DNA of 64,000 bases, from NCBI RefSeq assembly GCF_037975245.1, contig NC_092568.1:2480001-2544000 (forward strand), in the 5' to 3' direction. The stretch comes from Apostichopus japonicus (Eukaryota; Echinodermata; Holothuroidea; Aspidochirotida; Stichopodidae). Below, in pieces: positions 36,882 to 51,800 of this stretch (positions are counted from its first letter, which is position 1; the number at the start of each line of letters is the position of its first letter). Under the pieces are notes generated by a model, which was given only the letters and a program-made list of their open reading frames with translations, was not told the DNA's origin and did no database searches. The translations under genes and the position numbers were made by a program.

Positions 36882-39800
36882 TCACAAATTCGACGAGTAT
36901 TGTGGCTGACGTCGCACCAGTTCTCGAGGAACATTCTCAGGACTTGTACAACCTAGACACAAAAAAATAAAAAATTCTTGTTTTCAATCAAAGACTTAAA
37001 CATGTGATGGTATGATTCAAACTTTATGCTCTACCTATAAGCTATAATTAAATTGTTCAAAAATGAGACTATTTGGATCTTTTATTACAGCAAACAATAT
37101 TTCCTAAACACACAATATACATTAGCATTGCTAATCTAAACTGCAACCAAAACACTTCATCACTGATCTTAATTGAAGAGGTGGGAAGACCTTGTCCAAA
37201 CAGCAATCAGATTGTAAACAAATCGACTTATGAACTGACTAATGCAAGTAACCATGCTATCTGAACTTATGGTGTAACCATGGTAACACCAAGAATATGC
37301 TGGTAGTGTTTACCTGACAGAGCTAAGGCTAAGTTGAACTCATTCTTAAACATCTCTAGCACCTCCTTCACGCCTTCCTCACCCTACGAAAAGACAATAG
37401 TATTGAAAAGTTTAGTAAATGCATGTATGTAAAAGACAGCAATGCAGGCAATGTGAGTCAACTGAATTTAACAGAGCATCAAATAAACAACACAATAATT
37501 AACACATAATACCAGCACAGATATTCAACAGTAAAATTTAGTACAGGTAGTTTATGAAAACGGCCAATAGACCATTGTGTGTTAAGCCATAGATATGACT
37601 CAGGGAACTACCCTTACAAGTGACAATCTTTTCTCTTCTTACCAATCTCATTATTCAGGCTCACATTGTTTACTGATAGGGAATATATAGGTCTCTTACA
37701 ATGACCAGATAAAGGCCAAATTCTACCATTCAGGGTCACATTGTTTACTGATAGAGAATATACAGGTCTCTTACAATGACCAAATGAAGGCCAAATTCTA
37801 CCAGAAACTGACACAGTTGACAAAAAAATAATCTACTACTACTAGTAATCAAAGTCTCATGATCCATTTCCTACTGCATTGTAAATCCATTTAGAATTTG
37901 AACTGTTTGTGTTTGGATTAATCAATATTCAAATAATTGACAGTAAAAGAGACAAACTAACATGAAGTAAATCTGCAAAGGAAACCAAACTTTGCTAGGC
38001 CTGTTCATTTTGATTAAATACTTCATGTTTTTTTTTTTTAAATTGATTTGCTCTACCTTATATGTTAGCCCCCACAGGACAGGCCTTCCTATAAACACAG
38101 CTCTTGCTCCTAGTGCTATGGCCTTGAGTACGTCTGTTCCCAGTCGAATGCCTCCATCCAGGTACACCTCCACCCCTGAACCTGCTGCAGCTTTAACCAC
38201 CTCTGGAAGGGCATCAATCTGTGAAGATATTAAAAAACGACTAATATATTTAAGTTGATATTAGAGGTTGTGACCTCAGGCACTGCCAAGGGATGATAAT
38301 TTGCAGCAAGTAGAAAGCCAGCATGAGTCGTGGTTCCTTGCAATGTTTGATTTGAGAACATTTAATGTTACCATTGATTTTCTTATTAATTTCATTTTAT
38401 GACCATTGTTGACTTGAAGTAATCTACACAGGTACTTGTGGAATTACATATCCAGTACAAGGTTCATGCAAGCTTTTACTATGGAGTTATTAGGCATAGT
38501 TACAAGGATATTTAGAATATGACCTTTGTTGACCTCAAATGAACTTTGGACCACCACAAAAAGCAGTAGGCTTCTTTATATTCACTAGAGTTGATTCTCA
38601 TAGTAAGTGTTGATTCATCCAAGCTATTAACATTTTGCAGAATTTGACCTCTGCTGACCCTCAATAACCTTTGACCTCTATTGGTGAATCCACAAAGCAA
38701 GTAACAGTACTTCCCACAAGTCGAAATGCCAATTTTCATTACCATGCAGACACAGAGTATGGTCAGAATACAGACTAAGATATTAAAGTAATTACAATGA
38801 GAAGCCACAGATAGGACTGAAACATTGTATTTAAACGTTTGACCGTGGTCATGAAACTATGGCCAAATGATGTTGTCCAACTTAGATAACATTCAGTCCA
38901 GCCAATATGGCAATGTCCATCTCATATTATATGCAAACTCTATACAGCTCCAACCAGATAAGTACATGAAATGGGGTTACTGTATGCTACATTCCAAACT
39001 ACTGTAGGCTTTGATCAAGCGATATGTCTCTTCAAGGTGGCCTCACTTACTGTGGCTAGCACTCCGTCCAGCTGTCGGCCACCGTGATTGGACACTACAA
39101 TTCCTGCGACTCCATGGGCGACTGCTTCCCTTGTATCCTCTTCTGTTGAGATAAATATGACAAGACACTCAACAACTTTTTTTATTTCTTTCATAGATAT
39201 TGTTTAAAAAAAAAAACATTTGAATACTAAATCTTGGACAATGTCTACATGTAACTCTCTCTCCCTCTCAATTAACTACAGATTACTCCTAAGTGCATAG
39301 GCGTAGGAGGCGGGGGGGCTGCAGCCCCCCCAACAATTTTTTGGGGTGAAAATTCGGGCAATATGCTGAGAATTTTTCGGGCACCTACTGGAAGAATAAT
39401 AATATGCAATATGTTTTTCTGGGGTTTTTTTGGTAAAAATTCGGGAATATGCTGAGAATTATTCGGGCATCTACTGAAAGAATCATAATTTGCAATGTGT
39501 TTTTCAATTTTTTGGTGAAAATTTGGGCAAAAGGCCTATGCTGAGAAGTCGAGCACCTACTGAAAGAAGAATAATTTGCAATGTGTTTTTCAAATATTTT
39601 GGTGAAAATTCGGGCAATATGCTGAGAATTTTTTCGGGCACCTACTGAAAGAATAATAATTTGCATTTTTTTCAATTTTTTTGGTGAAAATTTGGGCAAT
39701 ATGCTGAGAATTTTTCGGGCACCTACCAGTGGCAGAGCGTCCATACAGTCAGAGGGGCGATGACCCCTGACGGACTCAAATGGACTGCTGGCGCCCATTT

Positions 39801-42800
39801 CAGCTTTTCACCACTGTTTTCTTATTCGCGATTATCAACTTTTTTATTGCGCTCTCAAATACCTATTGACATTTTTCACATTTTGTTGGTGCAATTTTAT
39901 GACAAATGGCGATGACACCTATTTATCCTTCATTTTTCTGCAAATTAGCAAGGCCCGGAAAGGGTCATTTCCGGCGATCTAGGGAGTATCTTTACTAAAA
40001 AATTTCTGTACGCTCCGCGCCAACCTGTGGTGGCGCTCCGCTTAGATAGTGTCAAAAGCACCCCTACAGACCCATTCTCTTCCCCCCCCCTGACCAATAC
40101 CCCTCGCTCCGCCACTGGCACCTACTGAAAAAAGAAGAATAATTTGCAATGTGTTTTTCAATGGTTAAACTGATATTATTATCATTATTATTGTAAGGAC
40201 TTCCCCAATAATTATAACCAATATAGAAGGGTAATAACACGAAAAATGATTTTATGTTATTGGCAGGTGTAGTAACTGATGGATGCCTATATGATATGCA
40301 CATTAACATGTAGAACACGCGCGGAGCGCGCGAAAAAATTTTGGTTATATTTTTCGGGCAAGTCGTTACAGCCCCCCCAAATCAAATGAGGCTCCTACGC
40401 CTATGCCTAAGTGGGCTAAAACATTTCCAACATATATTATGAAAACATTTTTTTGAGAGAGAGAGAGAGGCCTTGAATCTGTGTTTTGCTGCCAAAGTTG
40501 CAGTCTTGATGGTTTATTCATTTATAATAAAGGAGAGCATTGATATGTGAAGTATATTTATCACTTTAAAGTTTTTTTTTAGGCAGAGAGCTGCAAAGCA
40601 CAGACAGAGCTTACTCACAAACAATTCTAATAATTCAAACACTTACAGAATGGCCCTCTTTGATATACATATAATTATCCTTTATCTTGTTAGAGCTTTC
40701 TTATTGTTATAGCTCTAAGACATACTTCATACTAGTCTCCAAGTTTATGTAAAACACATCCTTGGGTGTTGGATGGGGGAGGAGAGGGAGGAGGAGAGGG
40801 AGGTGGGGGGACAGGGGGAAGAAATAAGCATAAATTTGTTGTTATCAAACTGTCACGTTTCATTATCTAAATACATAATATTCAGTGTATCAGTTTTTTG
40901 ATAACCTTTGATATACTGATTGGACATATTTTGAGAAATTAGAATACATCATGTTAATCTTTTCCTGATTGGTTTCGATTCTGAAAACCAACCTAATAAT
41001 CCCCCAGGGTTGGATCCTGCACAGAAGTACTTTACGTGACCAAAGGAGTGTTCCTTAATCCTTATACAAAAGTAACTGTGAAAGTCATGCAAAGTATAAC
41101 ACTAGTTTATTATTGTCATACTGAAAGTCATACTGAAAGCCTTTCTTATCTCGTAAACTTCCTCTATTCACAGGAAGCACATTTCCTAACGAGCTGGCTA
41201 CTATTCATAGAAACACTCTGTGTGGATTTCACATAACCAAGTTATGTTGGACAAACTTTTGATGTTTACTCAAACGAAATCATCCCTTCCTCTGAAGTAC
41301 TACAATGTAGAAACAAACAGGTCGCTTAAAGAAGAAGTGAAAACGAGTGTCAATAAGCGAGTTCAGAGTTACGAGTGCGCATGCCCGATTCTCACTTGGG
41401 GTCAGGTCAACTGAGAATTGAATCCTCGGAAAACGTAAACAATGACAGCTTTTCATAACGATAATCGCACTAAGAATGGGTTACTGCGACATTCGGAATT
41501 TATTTCTAGTGCATATTTCGGTGTGTTTACGACTTAAAAACGTGTATAAATTGACTGAAACTACTTCATAATAATATTGAAAATAATGGAACACATGTCC
41601 GTATCGCACGTGAAATAGTTAGTCTGATATAGGCCTACGAACGGGAAAAAGGAGTATATGTGACTGTATCCTTCGTATGGGTTACGCGACCTTACGTGGT
41701 TGCCGGTGTCTTAATGCTTCGCGGAAGTTCTAACTGATAATTTTCGGAAATGAATTTAAAATATAGCATGGAACAAACTATTTTACCCTTTTGTTTGTCA
41801 TTATGAGCCTGAACTGTTTTTTAGAGAATATCGTAAGCAACTCTAGTCTAAAATACTAACAGTGACACTGACAGAACTGTAGATCTAAATAGGCCTACAT
41901 AACCTATCCTCATACTCGTTGCTTTTACGTCCATCAACGAACACTGCATAGTAGAGGCATTGGTATCTTGTAGTTGCAACTACATGGTTTTTCATGTTAA
42001 GAAATATTAGTTCTCTTCATTTTTATGCGTGATTTAAATAAGCTTAGTCTTATTCTTGACATATTCCTACTACTTATAGGGGGGTGTTACTAAAATGAAT
42101 GACAATTGCGTTACACATAACGAATGACAATATGTTGTAGGCCTACACACTAAAAAATTGCGTTGACTAAAACGAATGAAAGTAAATGACAGCACAGACA
42201 TTTGCTTCAACCGGATATCACAGTTCAGACTTTGTGGGTATATTAAAGCCACGCAAAAAAATCGGAAAATTGGGGTTTAAATCGCAAAAATTCGAGTTGA
42301 CATTTTGCGACTGTGACCGGTGTTTTCGGTAAATTCTTGAGCAAGATGTTTGACTTGTCCTGTGGGATTTTACCCCGTGAACTTAGGGGTATTGAAAAAA
42401 ATTGTTGCTGTATAAAAATTATTGTTTTTATTACCCCCCCCAGGGCAAGGGGACGGTCGCCTCCCTGGCGGAGGTTCTTTTCCCAGACTGATCATAAAGG
42501 TGGGACCTCTTCTCTCTTATCCCTCTTATATCCACTCACCACCGTCCTTCGTTGTTATTCGTTGTCATTCGCTGTCATTCGCTGTCATTCGCGAATGATA
42601 ATTAACCCTGTACAAAGTCAATTGTCATTCGGTCATTCGCTGTCATTCGTTTTTGTTTGTCCTCTTTAAAGGGTGGGTTCAATTTGTTTGAAAAAAATAA
42701 ATAAAAATATTTATTTTATTTGGAGAAGAACATTATAAAAAATAATAGTGGGTGGAGGGATTTCCAGGGGTTATTCCAAGGAATATTATTAATACGCTGC

Positions 42801-45800
42801 GATGGTGTACACTCTGCCTTTAGAAAGCACAACCTTGACTCGGCAGAAATGGCATTGTAAAATATTTCCCTGAGCCACCCAGACTCTAAATAGCTGAAGA
42901 CTTTACCATCTTTATAGTCCGTCATCAGTCTTTGCTTCAGTTCAATGTTATCAATACTGGTAAAATAATGCGCAATATCAATGTACATGCAAGGCGGCCA
43001 TTTTTTCATTTCAATTTCGCCTTCCCATGCAAGTGGTAAATCCGAAAGAGGATCGGGCATGGTCTTTCCTTCAACCTGAAGTACCGATGCGTAGTCATCT
43101 GCCTTTCATTTCGCTCATCTGCTTTATTAACTTCAGCAATGTTCATCTGAACGGCAGCATACGCTAAAGCAACCAACTCCTCTTTCCGGCCATTCATCTT
43201 CAACTTTCGTTTCTTTAAAAATTCCTTCAGTCTGTCAACTTTCCAAAGTTTAAACTCTTCCAAACTTGTAGGAATATCCATCCCAAAGCGAAAAAACAGA
43301 GTAAATTTAGACGTAAATTATGCGATTTCTAATGTTTACTGTAAGTGCTCATTAAGTTAACGTGGGTACGCGAGCATACAACTCTCGTCGCAACGAGAGT
43401 ATTCTTATTTGACCTCTTGACCTCCATTGCGCAATGCAAACTCTGAACTCGCTTATAGTAAATGGCTACTTAAAGTATGGCAATATACATTCAATGAATT
43501 AAAAAAAAAACATTAAATTGAATGTACCCGAATGTGAATCCAGCACGCTTTGTTGTTTTTCCACATTAAATAATAATCAAACTAATTGAATAGGAAGAAA
43601 ATTTCCAGCTGATAACAAAGTCAACTTGAAAACACATTTTTAGGAGCTTTGTGGGAGGTCAAATGAGAATACGGGTCATCAGCTGGTAGTGACCAGTCAC
43701 CAACACCTCTGCAAACAATCACTGCTGAACTCCTCCACCCTTATAAACTCCGCACAATATTTCCCAAAAGGGAATTAAAGTTAGAACTAACCAAGAACTG
43801 ACCTGGATGAAAATTTTGGTCAAAAAGGAACCTATACATCAGTACTATTTTTTTTTCCCAGTTCCCAGCATTAAATAGAAAAGGACATCTGATCAAATCT
43901 TATCATCAACTATTTGGCCAAGGAGGAAGGGGGTGGGGGATGTAGCCAAGGGATGCCTTAAGTAGTATATCTATTACTCCTGCCATTCTTTTTACTGCAT
44001 ATTACCAACCAGTTAAGTTTCAGAACATGAAAATCCACTTATTGCACTTATTTGAATAATAACTGATTTGAATATCAATTAATTAATCTAAATAAAGATT
44101 TGCAGTAATTTTTGGTTTGTTCAAGAAACCAAAAACAGTAATGTACACAGTTAGCATTGCCTCTTTTATACTCTTCATATGTTTTAAAGGGAAGCATGTT
44201 TTTGTTTCTTACATTTTCAACGACATTCACATGTGGAAGGTTTCTGGGAGCCCTTGATTTGTACTTTGTACGATTATTTAATCTGCATTCTGCAGGGCTA
44301 ATTGTAAACCTCATCCTAGTAGCATGCATAACCAAGAAGACATGAAGGTATTGAAGGTTTCTGATATTTAATGGGACTTTTCTTCTGACATCAGAAAAGT
44401 GAGTGATATTCTTCGAAAAGCATTTGAAAGCTTTGATCATAATAACCAGGTACCTGATCCTTCTAGAACGGTCGATTATGCTATTACCACTATACTATTG
44501 GAAAATGTCATCACACAATGCACCGATAAACTGACCTGTTAAGATTCCCTTTAGGACTATTGGAAGTGAGGTGATTCCTTTCAGCCACGTTACATCGTTC
44601 CAGCTCAAGGTTTGGTCAACCTGGCTGGCCACGTACTCAGCTAATCCCGAATCGGAACTTCCAACCACATCAGTCTGACTGGCATGTTCAAAATTTGCAA
44701 GTCTAATAAAATTAAAATAAAAAGAGGTAAAAAGTTCCATGACACTTATTTCAACAGTTAATTAACTTCCCAAAAGGTCAATTGCTTCCACTAGCTCATT
44801 CATACTTACAGAGCACTGAAATTCTATTGTGCCATCAGAAGAATAAACTAGTCTGCATTTGGTATACTCCACAACAAAATGTGACTCACAGTTTTTATCA
44901 AATGTAGACTCCTATTGTAGCTTTAAAAGAAGTAGCTCAATTCAGTAGTTATTATGATAGAAATGAAAAATCCTCCACCATTGAGGACCATGGCTTATAA
45001 AAGAACCAACTTCATATGAAAGGCCAGGTGGGGGGGGGGGGGGGTGGGCATTGAGGGAGAAAAGTAATGTCACTTGAAACTTATAGGCTAAAAGGAACAT
45101 ACTGTAGCTGAAGGTTTAAAATGAATGGGTTTGGGTATAAAATCACTTTCTGACCTTACCTTGTAAAAAAATAACGTTTCTCTTGCAAATTTTATAATTA
45201 TTTAGCCTTTTAGAAGAAATGTTAATCACTCTCTTTATGTTAACCAGTTTCTTAAATAACCTCTTGGCTTGAATATTTAGCAGAAGTACTTACTTGAGTG
45301 GCGGTGGAAGCGAGAAGTTGTTCTTGACGTCAGCGTATCGCCTTCCAAGCTGAGGTGTATCGACCGTCAGGAACAGGGCTTTATAACCAGCTTTCTCAGC
45401 TCTCCGAACCAGGCTCTCAGTGAGGTCTCGATCTTTGTATACGTAGAGTTGAAACCACCGTAGACCATCGGGAGCAGCCTCTGCGACTTCCTCTATGCTA
45501 CAGGTTGACCAAGAGCTTAGAACCATACCTGTCTTCAGAGATGCAGCAGCTGTGACCATAGGAGACAGAGAGAGAATTAGGGTATCATGACAAACAGTAA
45601 TGTTTAAACAAGAAACAGCAAGACAATCACCTGAGCTGTATATCAATGTAAGCAGAGTAGTATGATATAAACCAGAAAGCTCTTCATGGGGAGGCATGAG
45701 AGATGCAGTTGTGTAGTTATGAGGGGGAGATCGGGCAGTGGTGTTCAGTATGAGAACAATGCAATGGGGTTTTTTTTTTTGGGGGGGGTTGAAGCAAATT

Positions 45801-48800
45801 TGGGTTTATCTATGGGTGGCAGGGGGGAGGAGGGGTAAGTAAAGGGTAAGCCATGCTCAAATTATCGGTCAACTATCAAAAACAGAAAGTACTCTCATGC
45901 AATGAAATATCATTTTAAGGCAAGAAAATGGAACTGCCTCCTACACTACAATAAGTGCTGAACTGCTATACTATCCATAGCCAGGGGTATAACTATTCAA
46001 TTTTCAGAGTCTGTGAAATGACTCAGCAAAGGGTTTTCCTCATATATGCTGTGATCAATTTCTACAGCATTTATACACATAACTTGTACTGTTACATCAT
46101 AGTTTTCAACGTTACATTGTAATCCCTCACCTCCCTCTATCCTGCCCCCAACCCCCTCTCCCCACTGCTCAGCAGAACTGCCTATATCTATATCAAAGTC
46201 TGTCCCTTCCCATTTCATCATATGGACAATTGAAGCCCTCCCATATTGTTATTCCTACAGGGAATGTACCTACCTTTAGCAGTTGCAACCTCCCCATACG
46301 GGTGAGCCATACTCTGCATCGCGGTTGGGGCGATAGCAATCGGAATGTCTACCTTTTGTCCAAGAATAGTTGTTGAAAGGTCACGTTTGGAGACATCACG
46401 TAAGAGCTCCGGGTACAACCGTAGTCTGTGTATTAAAGTGAGATTATTTTCAAAAAGCTTCTAAAAGTTAAGATAATAAGATTGATCTCTAAATATTTTA
46501 CTTTTCAAATACGGACAATCACCTCATAACCCCAAAGTCACTGGTTTCAATCCCAGCCTCTAGAGTCAATATTTTATCAGCTTTTTTTTCTCCAAAAGTT
46601 ATTACCAATTTTTCTGCTCTTTTGTTTTCATGATTTACTGAAATTGTTTGGGCAATTCCTGCTGCCTATGAAACACTTGTACATTAAACAACTTTGACAA
46701 ATTCTGTTTTGAGGTCGGATGTCACCTGGTGAATTTGAAGAAATCGCCACTGCCACATCCTGTCACTAACTACTGTAACATAAATAAACAAATAAAACAT
46801 ATAAAGATCAATCCCAAGTTAAAAACAAGTTTGCCAACCAGTTGAGAGTTACAGTGAATTCATTGTCAGCAACTTCAGTTGGCTAAGTGGATGACTTCAT
46901 TGGATGCATTACATCTGGTAGGTGGGATAGAGGAGGGGGATAGGGAGGTGTTAGGGGAGGGGGAGGGGAAGTGTGGGTTTGGCAGAGGAAGTGTCACATT
47001 TTCTTTTAAGCTATTTCATTGTGGAGAATGGGTAACAAAGTAATGAACTTGGTATGAATTACTTTATGATATTAGTATTTTAGACCTTCCCTAAGTTTGA
47101 ACTCAAGTAAACATACCAGTATGTGCTTTATTAGACTTGTTTGTCTTGTCCAGAAGTCTGGGATCACAAAAATCAACCAGCTACTAAAACTTTAGAAATA
47201 AGCCGCTGACGCAGACGGTGCCAAGGATAAAATTCTAAATACCTCAGAATGTTTTGGTGTCGATAAGATCATGCAAGCCTTATAGTGTCTGTTACATAAA
47301 TATTACTGAAGTTTTGTTCCATGGGTGCCTTTTATACTGTCTAATACACAGTTCTTTGCAGTACCACTTTTTCGCTTATAGAAAATTTCAGCAATGAAGT
47401 GAAAATGAATTTTACAAGCCTCATAGTGCATTCCATTATAAACACAATTAACCTGTCCTAATCGATCCCTAAACCTTCAATCTCTTTTGGTACTGCCGTG
47501 TAGTGAATAATCACACAACACAAGGACGTACAGTTTTGCCTAAATTTTGGCCCATTTCCTCAGATCGAGTTAAAGGAAACCAAGATGAATACACAAGCAA
47601 GTGTCTTTACGTAATATCAAAACAGGAAGTAGCCTTTTCTACTACAAAGTGAAGAATGTTTGCTGGACTCGATGTTCATTGAAGCAATTGATGTCTTGAG
47701 GTTATTTATTATATATGTGCCCGATCGAACGGCTCGCTATGCTGCAGAGACATTACGTGAGGGAGAAAGAGGCTGACAATACATCTTAAGCATAATGTTT
47801 GAATAAAATATGGGTCTGTTCACGTTAAAGCGCCCTATTTGGTTGCCTGAGGTACCAAATTTTCAAATTACAGTAAAGAACTTCTATTCTAAGTAAATAA
47901 CATAACTAATATCTGCAATTTATGAATCAGAATTGACCAGAGCTTAAACTATTCTGGAAATTATATTCAAGATGGTTGAAAGTGTGACAATCTATAAATT
48001 TTCCAAAATTTGTTCTTTTTGTAATGGTGGTGTGTCATTCCATTGCTGCTACATTTGGGAATTCTGTTTTTATTTTCTTTATTAACACAAAATTTGCTAT
48101 TGTAAGACAAGTTTTCAATGATATCGATGATGTTTTTTAAAAAATATTCAAGTATCATTAGAAAATATTCAGTTTTTCCTGAAATAAAGTTAAAAAAGTT
48201 TTTCTTTAAAGAACAAAATTGAAATTAATAGTAACAATTATACCATAAAATTAAACCACAACATAAGCACATATATTAACCAAAAGCTGAAAATTCTGGG
48301 TCATGTCCTCTCAGAATTTTTTTTTTCTTGACTCTTGTTTCAGACATCACCCCTCCAAAATGATCTTGTTTCGGACATCACCCACCAATGGTTTACCTAA
48401 TATATTAAACCTAATATTTAGTAATAAACCAAATGATGTTCATTTCATGGCAATAATGAATAGAAAAGCATTTTAGTAAGTTGTTACCTGTACCAAAAGA
48501 GATCTATGGACCCTTCCTAGGTTCCAAGTTCAAAACAAAGAAAAGGGATACAAGTGATCCAAGTGATCAACGAGACAATTATTAAACGAAGGCCATGCTT
48601 GTTAATACTTAGCAATATATATCAGTACATCACGATATGTGATGATAACAAACAGCATCAAATTCATTTGAAATAATGAAAACTGCAAACACTTGTTTTA
48701 TAGATTTGCATAAGACTGTCTTGGACTATGTTTCGGACATCACCACAACTGTATTAGGACATCACTGTAATGTTTTCTACACAACGCATATCATATCAAA

Positions 48801-51800
48801 AGTTAAATTTGTAACAAAGGGGTCTCTGTTGTTGAGAAGCTACCTACAAGGTATAATGACAGTTTTGAACTTATTATAGTTCAAATCCTCAGTGTTTATT
48901 ACAAGTTACTTTATGAGCGTTTCGGACATCACTGAATGTTTCGGACATCACCTTGGAAAAATGTTCACAAAGCTGCATAACAATAATACATATTTCAGCA
49001 GGTAACAACAATATGAAGTAATATTTTTGCTATTCAAACCTGTTCAAGCAACAAAAGTCTGCTTCAATATAGACACAACAGTCAGACAGTACAGTACTTA
49101 GCAGATTTACACTAGATATTATGAATTTTTGAGGGAATGCAGTTTATTAAAACACCATAGACTGAGAAATCAACAAGGTGTACTGAAAAATAATGGCACT
49201 GTAAATTCTTGGGAAAACAAATGCCCTGAGGCACATATTTCAAATTGAACATCTGGACAGAGCCGATAGGTGAAAAGATAGGTGATAAGTGAAAATCTGA
49301 AGGCTTGGTGTAAATGATAACCCCATTTAATGTTAATGAATTATCACTGTTTACTACATACTCAGTTCATACATATCCAGAATACACACATTTAGTTTAG
49401 ATCTTCCTGCAAGCAGGAACTCGCGAAGAAGCCATCATTGGCTTATCAAAGCCGCAAGCTGACCAAAGTCAGTCTTTTAGATTCATTTTTAGCAACCATG
49501 ATTATGAATTGTCAATTGTCAACAACTCTGTAACTGGACGACATACATTAATCTTGGAGTGACACAAACTCGGGACCTTATGATTGAAAGGCACCGGCGT
49601 TAACCACTGCGCAAACACTCCATAACACTCCACATAGTGACCATTCATTGATCACCATTGGCATAAAGTTAATCTCTGCTTCACCACATTCGTTACTGTA
49701 CCTGTCCAGCATACCATTTGCATTGGCAAGCGTTCACCAACACTTCCCAGACATCAACTTATACATTATTTTGCCGAAAATGGTATTATTATTGACTGCA
49801 AAGAAATTTTTCCCCAAAAGGGTTATAGAATTCTTTTTATCTTTTACGGTTTCCACATTTCCATCACTACCTAGATGAAGTCTGCAATAATTGAAACAAA
49901 CAGCAAATATTTACCATTTAATAAATATACAGATGTACACAGGAGACATCCCTACATAGCTAATTTGGCACCCACCTGTTGTAGCTAGTATCAATGAGTC
50001 TACTATTTAAACAATTTTCAGAAGGGAGGTATCATAACCTAAACTCCACTAGAATGCTTGGTCCTATTTTGTAATGTCAGCAATAACAACTATTTTGCAC
50101 CCCTTCAAATGGTACCCACCCACTCCCACCCCCTCCCCATGCACCTTTGAGCTGGATCTGCCAATGTTGAAGATTGCTTCCACTGGCTCAGCTAAGCAAC
50201 AGTAGTAGCCAATACGAGTAACTACTATAAGTACTAGTTTAAATATCCTTCTTTATTGAGATTCATCATTATGCCTTGGCAATTATGATGTGAAAAACAA
50301 GTATTCATGGTTTGTACAAATACTCCTTGTCACATATGAATTAAATGATTTACTTTGTAAGATTGTTATTATTTAAGCTTATGGCCTAAACTTACATTTA
50401 AGTATAGGGCTTAGATGTTATGGTATACAGCAGCTCAGCAAATTGTTCAGCTTTATCCTTAAGTTTCATCATGATAAATATCTGTATACTGTACATATCA
50501 CTAAAGATCTGAAGTCTCAGTGAAGCAACTCGGAATGAAAACATGGTCATGCATGCATGATGCACCACTCTGTGTATATTACTACTGTTGACACCATCGA
50601 GTAAACCTGGAGGTTTCATCACACAGTAAATCCGTGTACCAGTCAAAGAGGGTCATGTGCTGTAATGTGTTCCAGGGTGGTACTAATAATCTGATCTACT
50701 GCATTAATCTTCACATTGCCCATTGTGATTTACTAACTAATACAGTAAATGTATATTTGGGCTTAGAGCAGCAGACAACACACAGTTACCTAGCAATGTC
50801 TGTACCTTAACATTATAGTTATAGTCGTTGACCAACATTTATAGGTTAGATCACCAGACACGTTCCACAGTCCTACTACTTAGCTAACATCTTCCCAAAA
50901 TACTGGTAGCTTTTCTTGACAACCATCAAGTTCCCATCAACAGTTAAACTGCTCTGACATAGGGTGTTATAGATGCACAGTGAGTCCATATCATATAGAG
51001 CGACAGACGACACTGAACGGTGTTCAGTTTTTCAAAGTGACGTTGACATACTATGCTGTAGACCAGGGTTGTCCAACCTACGGCCCGCTGGCCACAGTCC
51101 GGCCCGCCGCAGGGTTGCGTCCGGCCCGCCAGAGAGGCTCTACGGTGTGAAATTTAGTGAGCAGATTTATTGATAACAATTTGAAGCTATATAATCAATC
51201 ATTCGAACCTTCTGGGTCCAAAAAAAAAACTTCATACAGGTCAGTTTGTATGACACTCTCTCAGCGGAGGGGAGGGGAGGGGGGCCGGCTGGACTGTTTT
51301 ATCAGGAATGAAAATAAGTTAGTGCGCTCCACGCGCAGTGCTCACATTTTGTTGCCTTAGGCTTCGCGCAAAATTCGAAAAATCGAGCGAAGGGTTCATA
51401 CGGCCCCCTACTTCATCATAATCATTCCATGTGGCCCTCCTCTGCAAAAGGTTGGACAACCCTGCTGTAGACTGATGTGATAGAAACATGAGCTACTGTG
51501 CTACAAAACTCATCTAGGCCTATTCCAATTGTGTGTAATTAACTTTACAATTATCAATATGATATTGGGAAATATCAAATTGGTACCGCCATGGAAGCTA
51601 AAACACATCACATGACAGTCCATGCATGGTACCCACGTGCCCTTTGATGTAGTTCTTCTAGCCTATAAAAAGGCTTTCTATGGTTGTGACAAATAGCTTG
51701 ATTTAAGCTATAGCAGACAATTACAGCATTACTTTCTAATGTACTGTATACTGTGATGGTATCCTGATACATGTTATATCAGAAAAAATTTCACTAAACG

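Noticed and set aside
40775-40822. G-rich tract as a regulatory G-quadruplex
   Set aside because: Several similar purine-rich runs occur in introns across the window (for example 46920-46975), with no position relative to promoters that would suggest a role.
44075-44440. 121-codon minus-strand frame in HAO1 intron 4
   Set aside because: Cys/Arg/Asn-rich with no family I recognise; could be a transposon fragment, but nothing in the sequence supports a specific call.
46500-46560. B-box-like GGTTTCAATCCCAGCC suggesting a SINE
   Set aside because: No A box at the right distance and no flanking duplication; too little to call.
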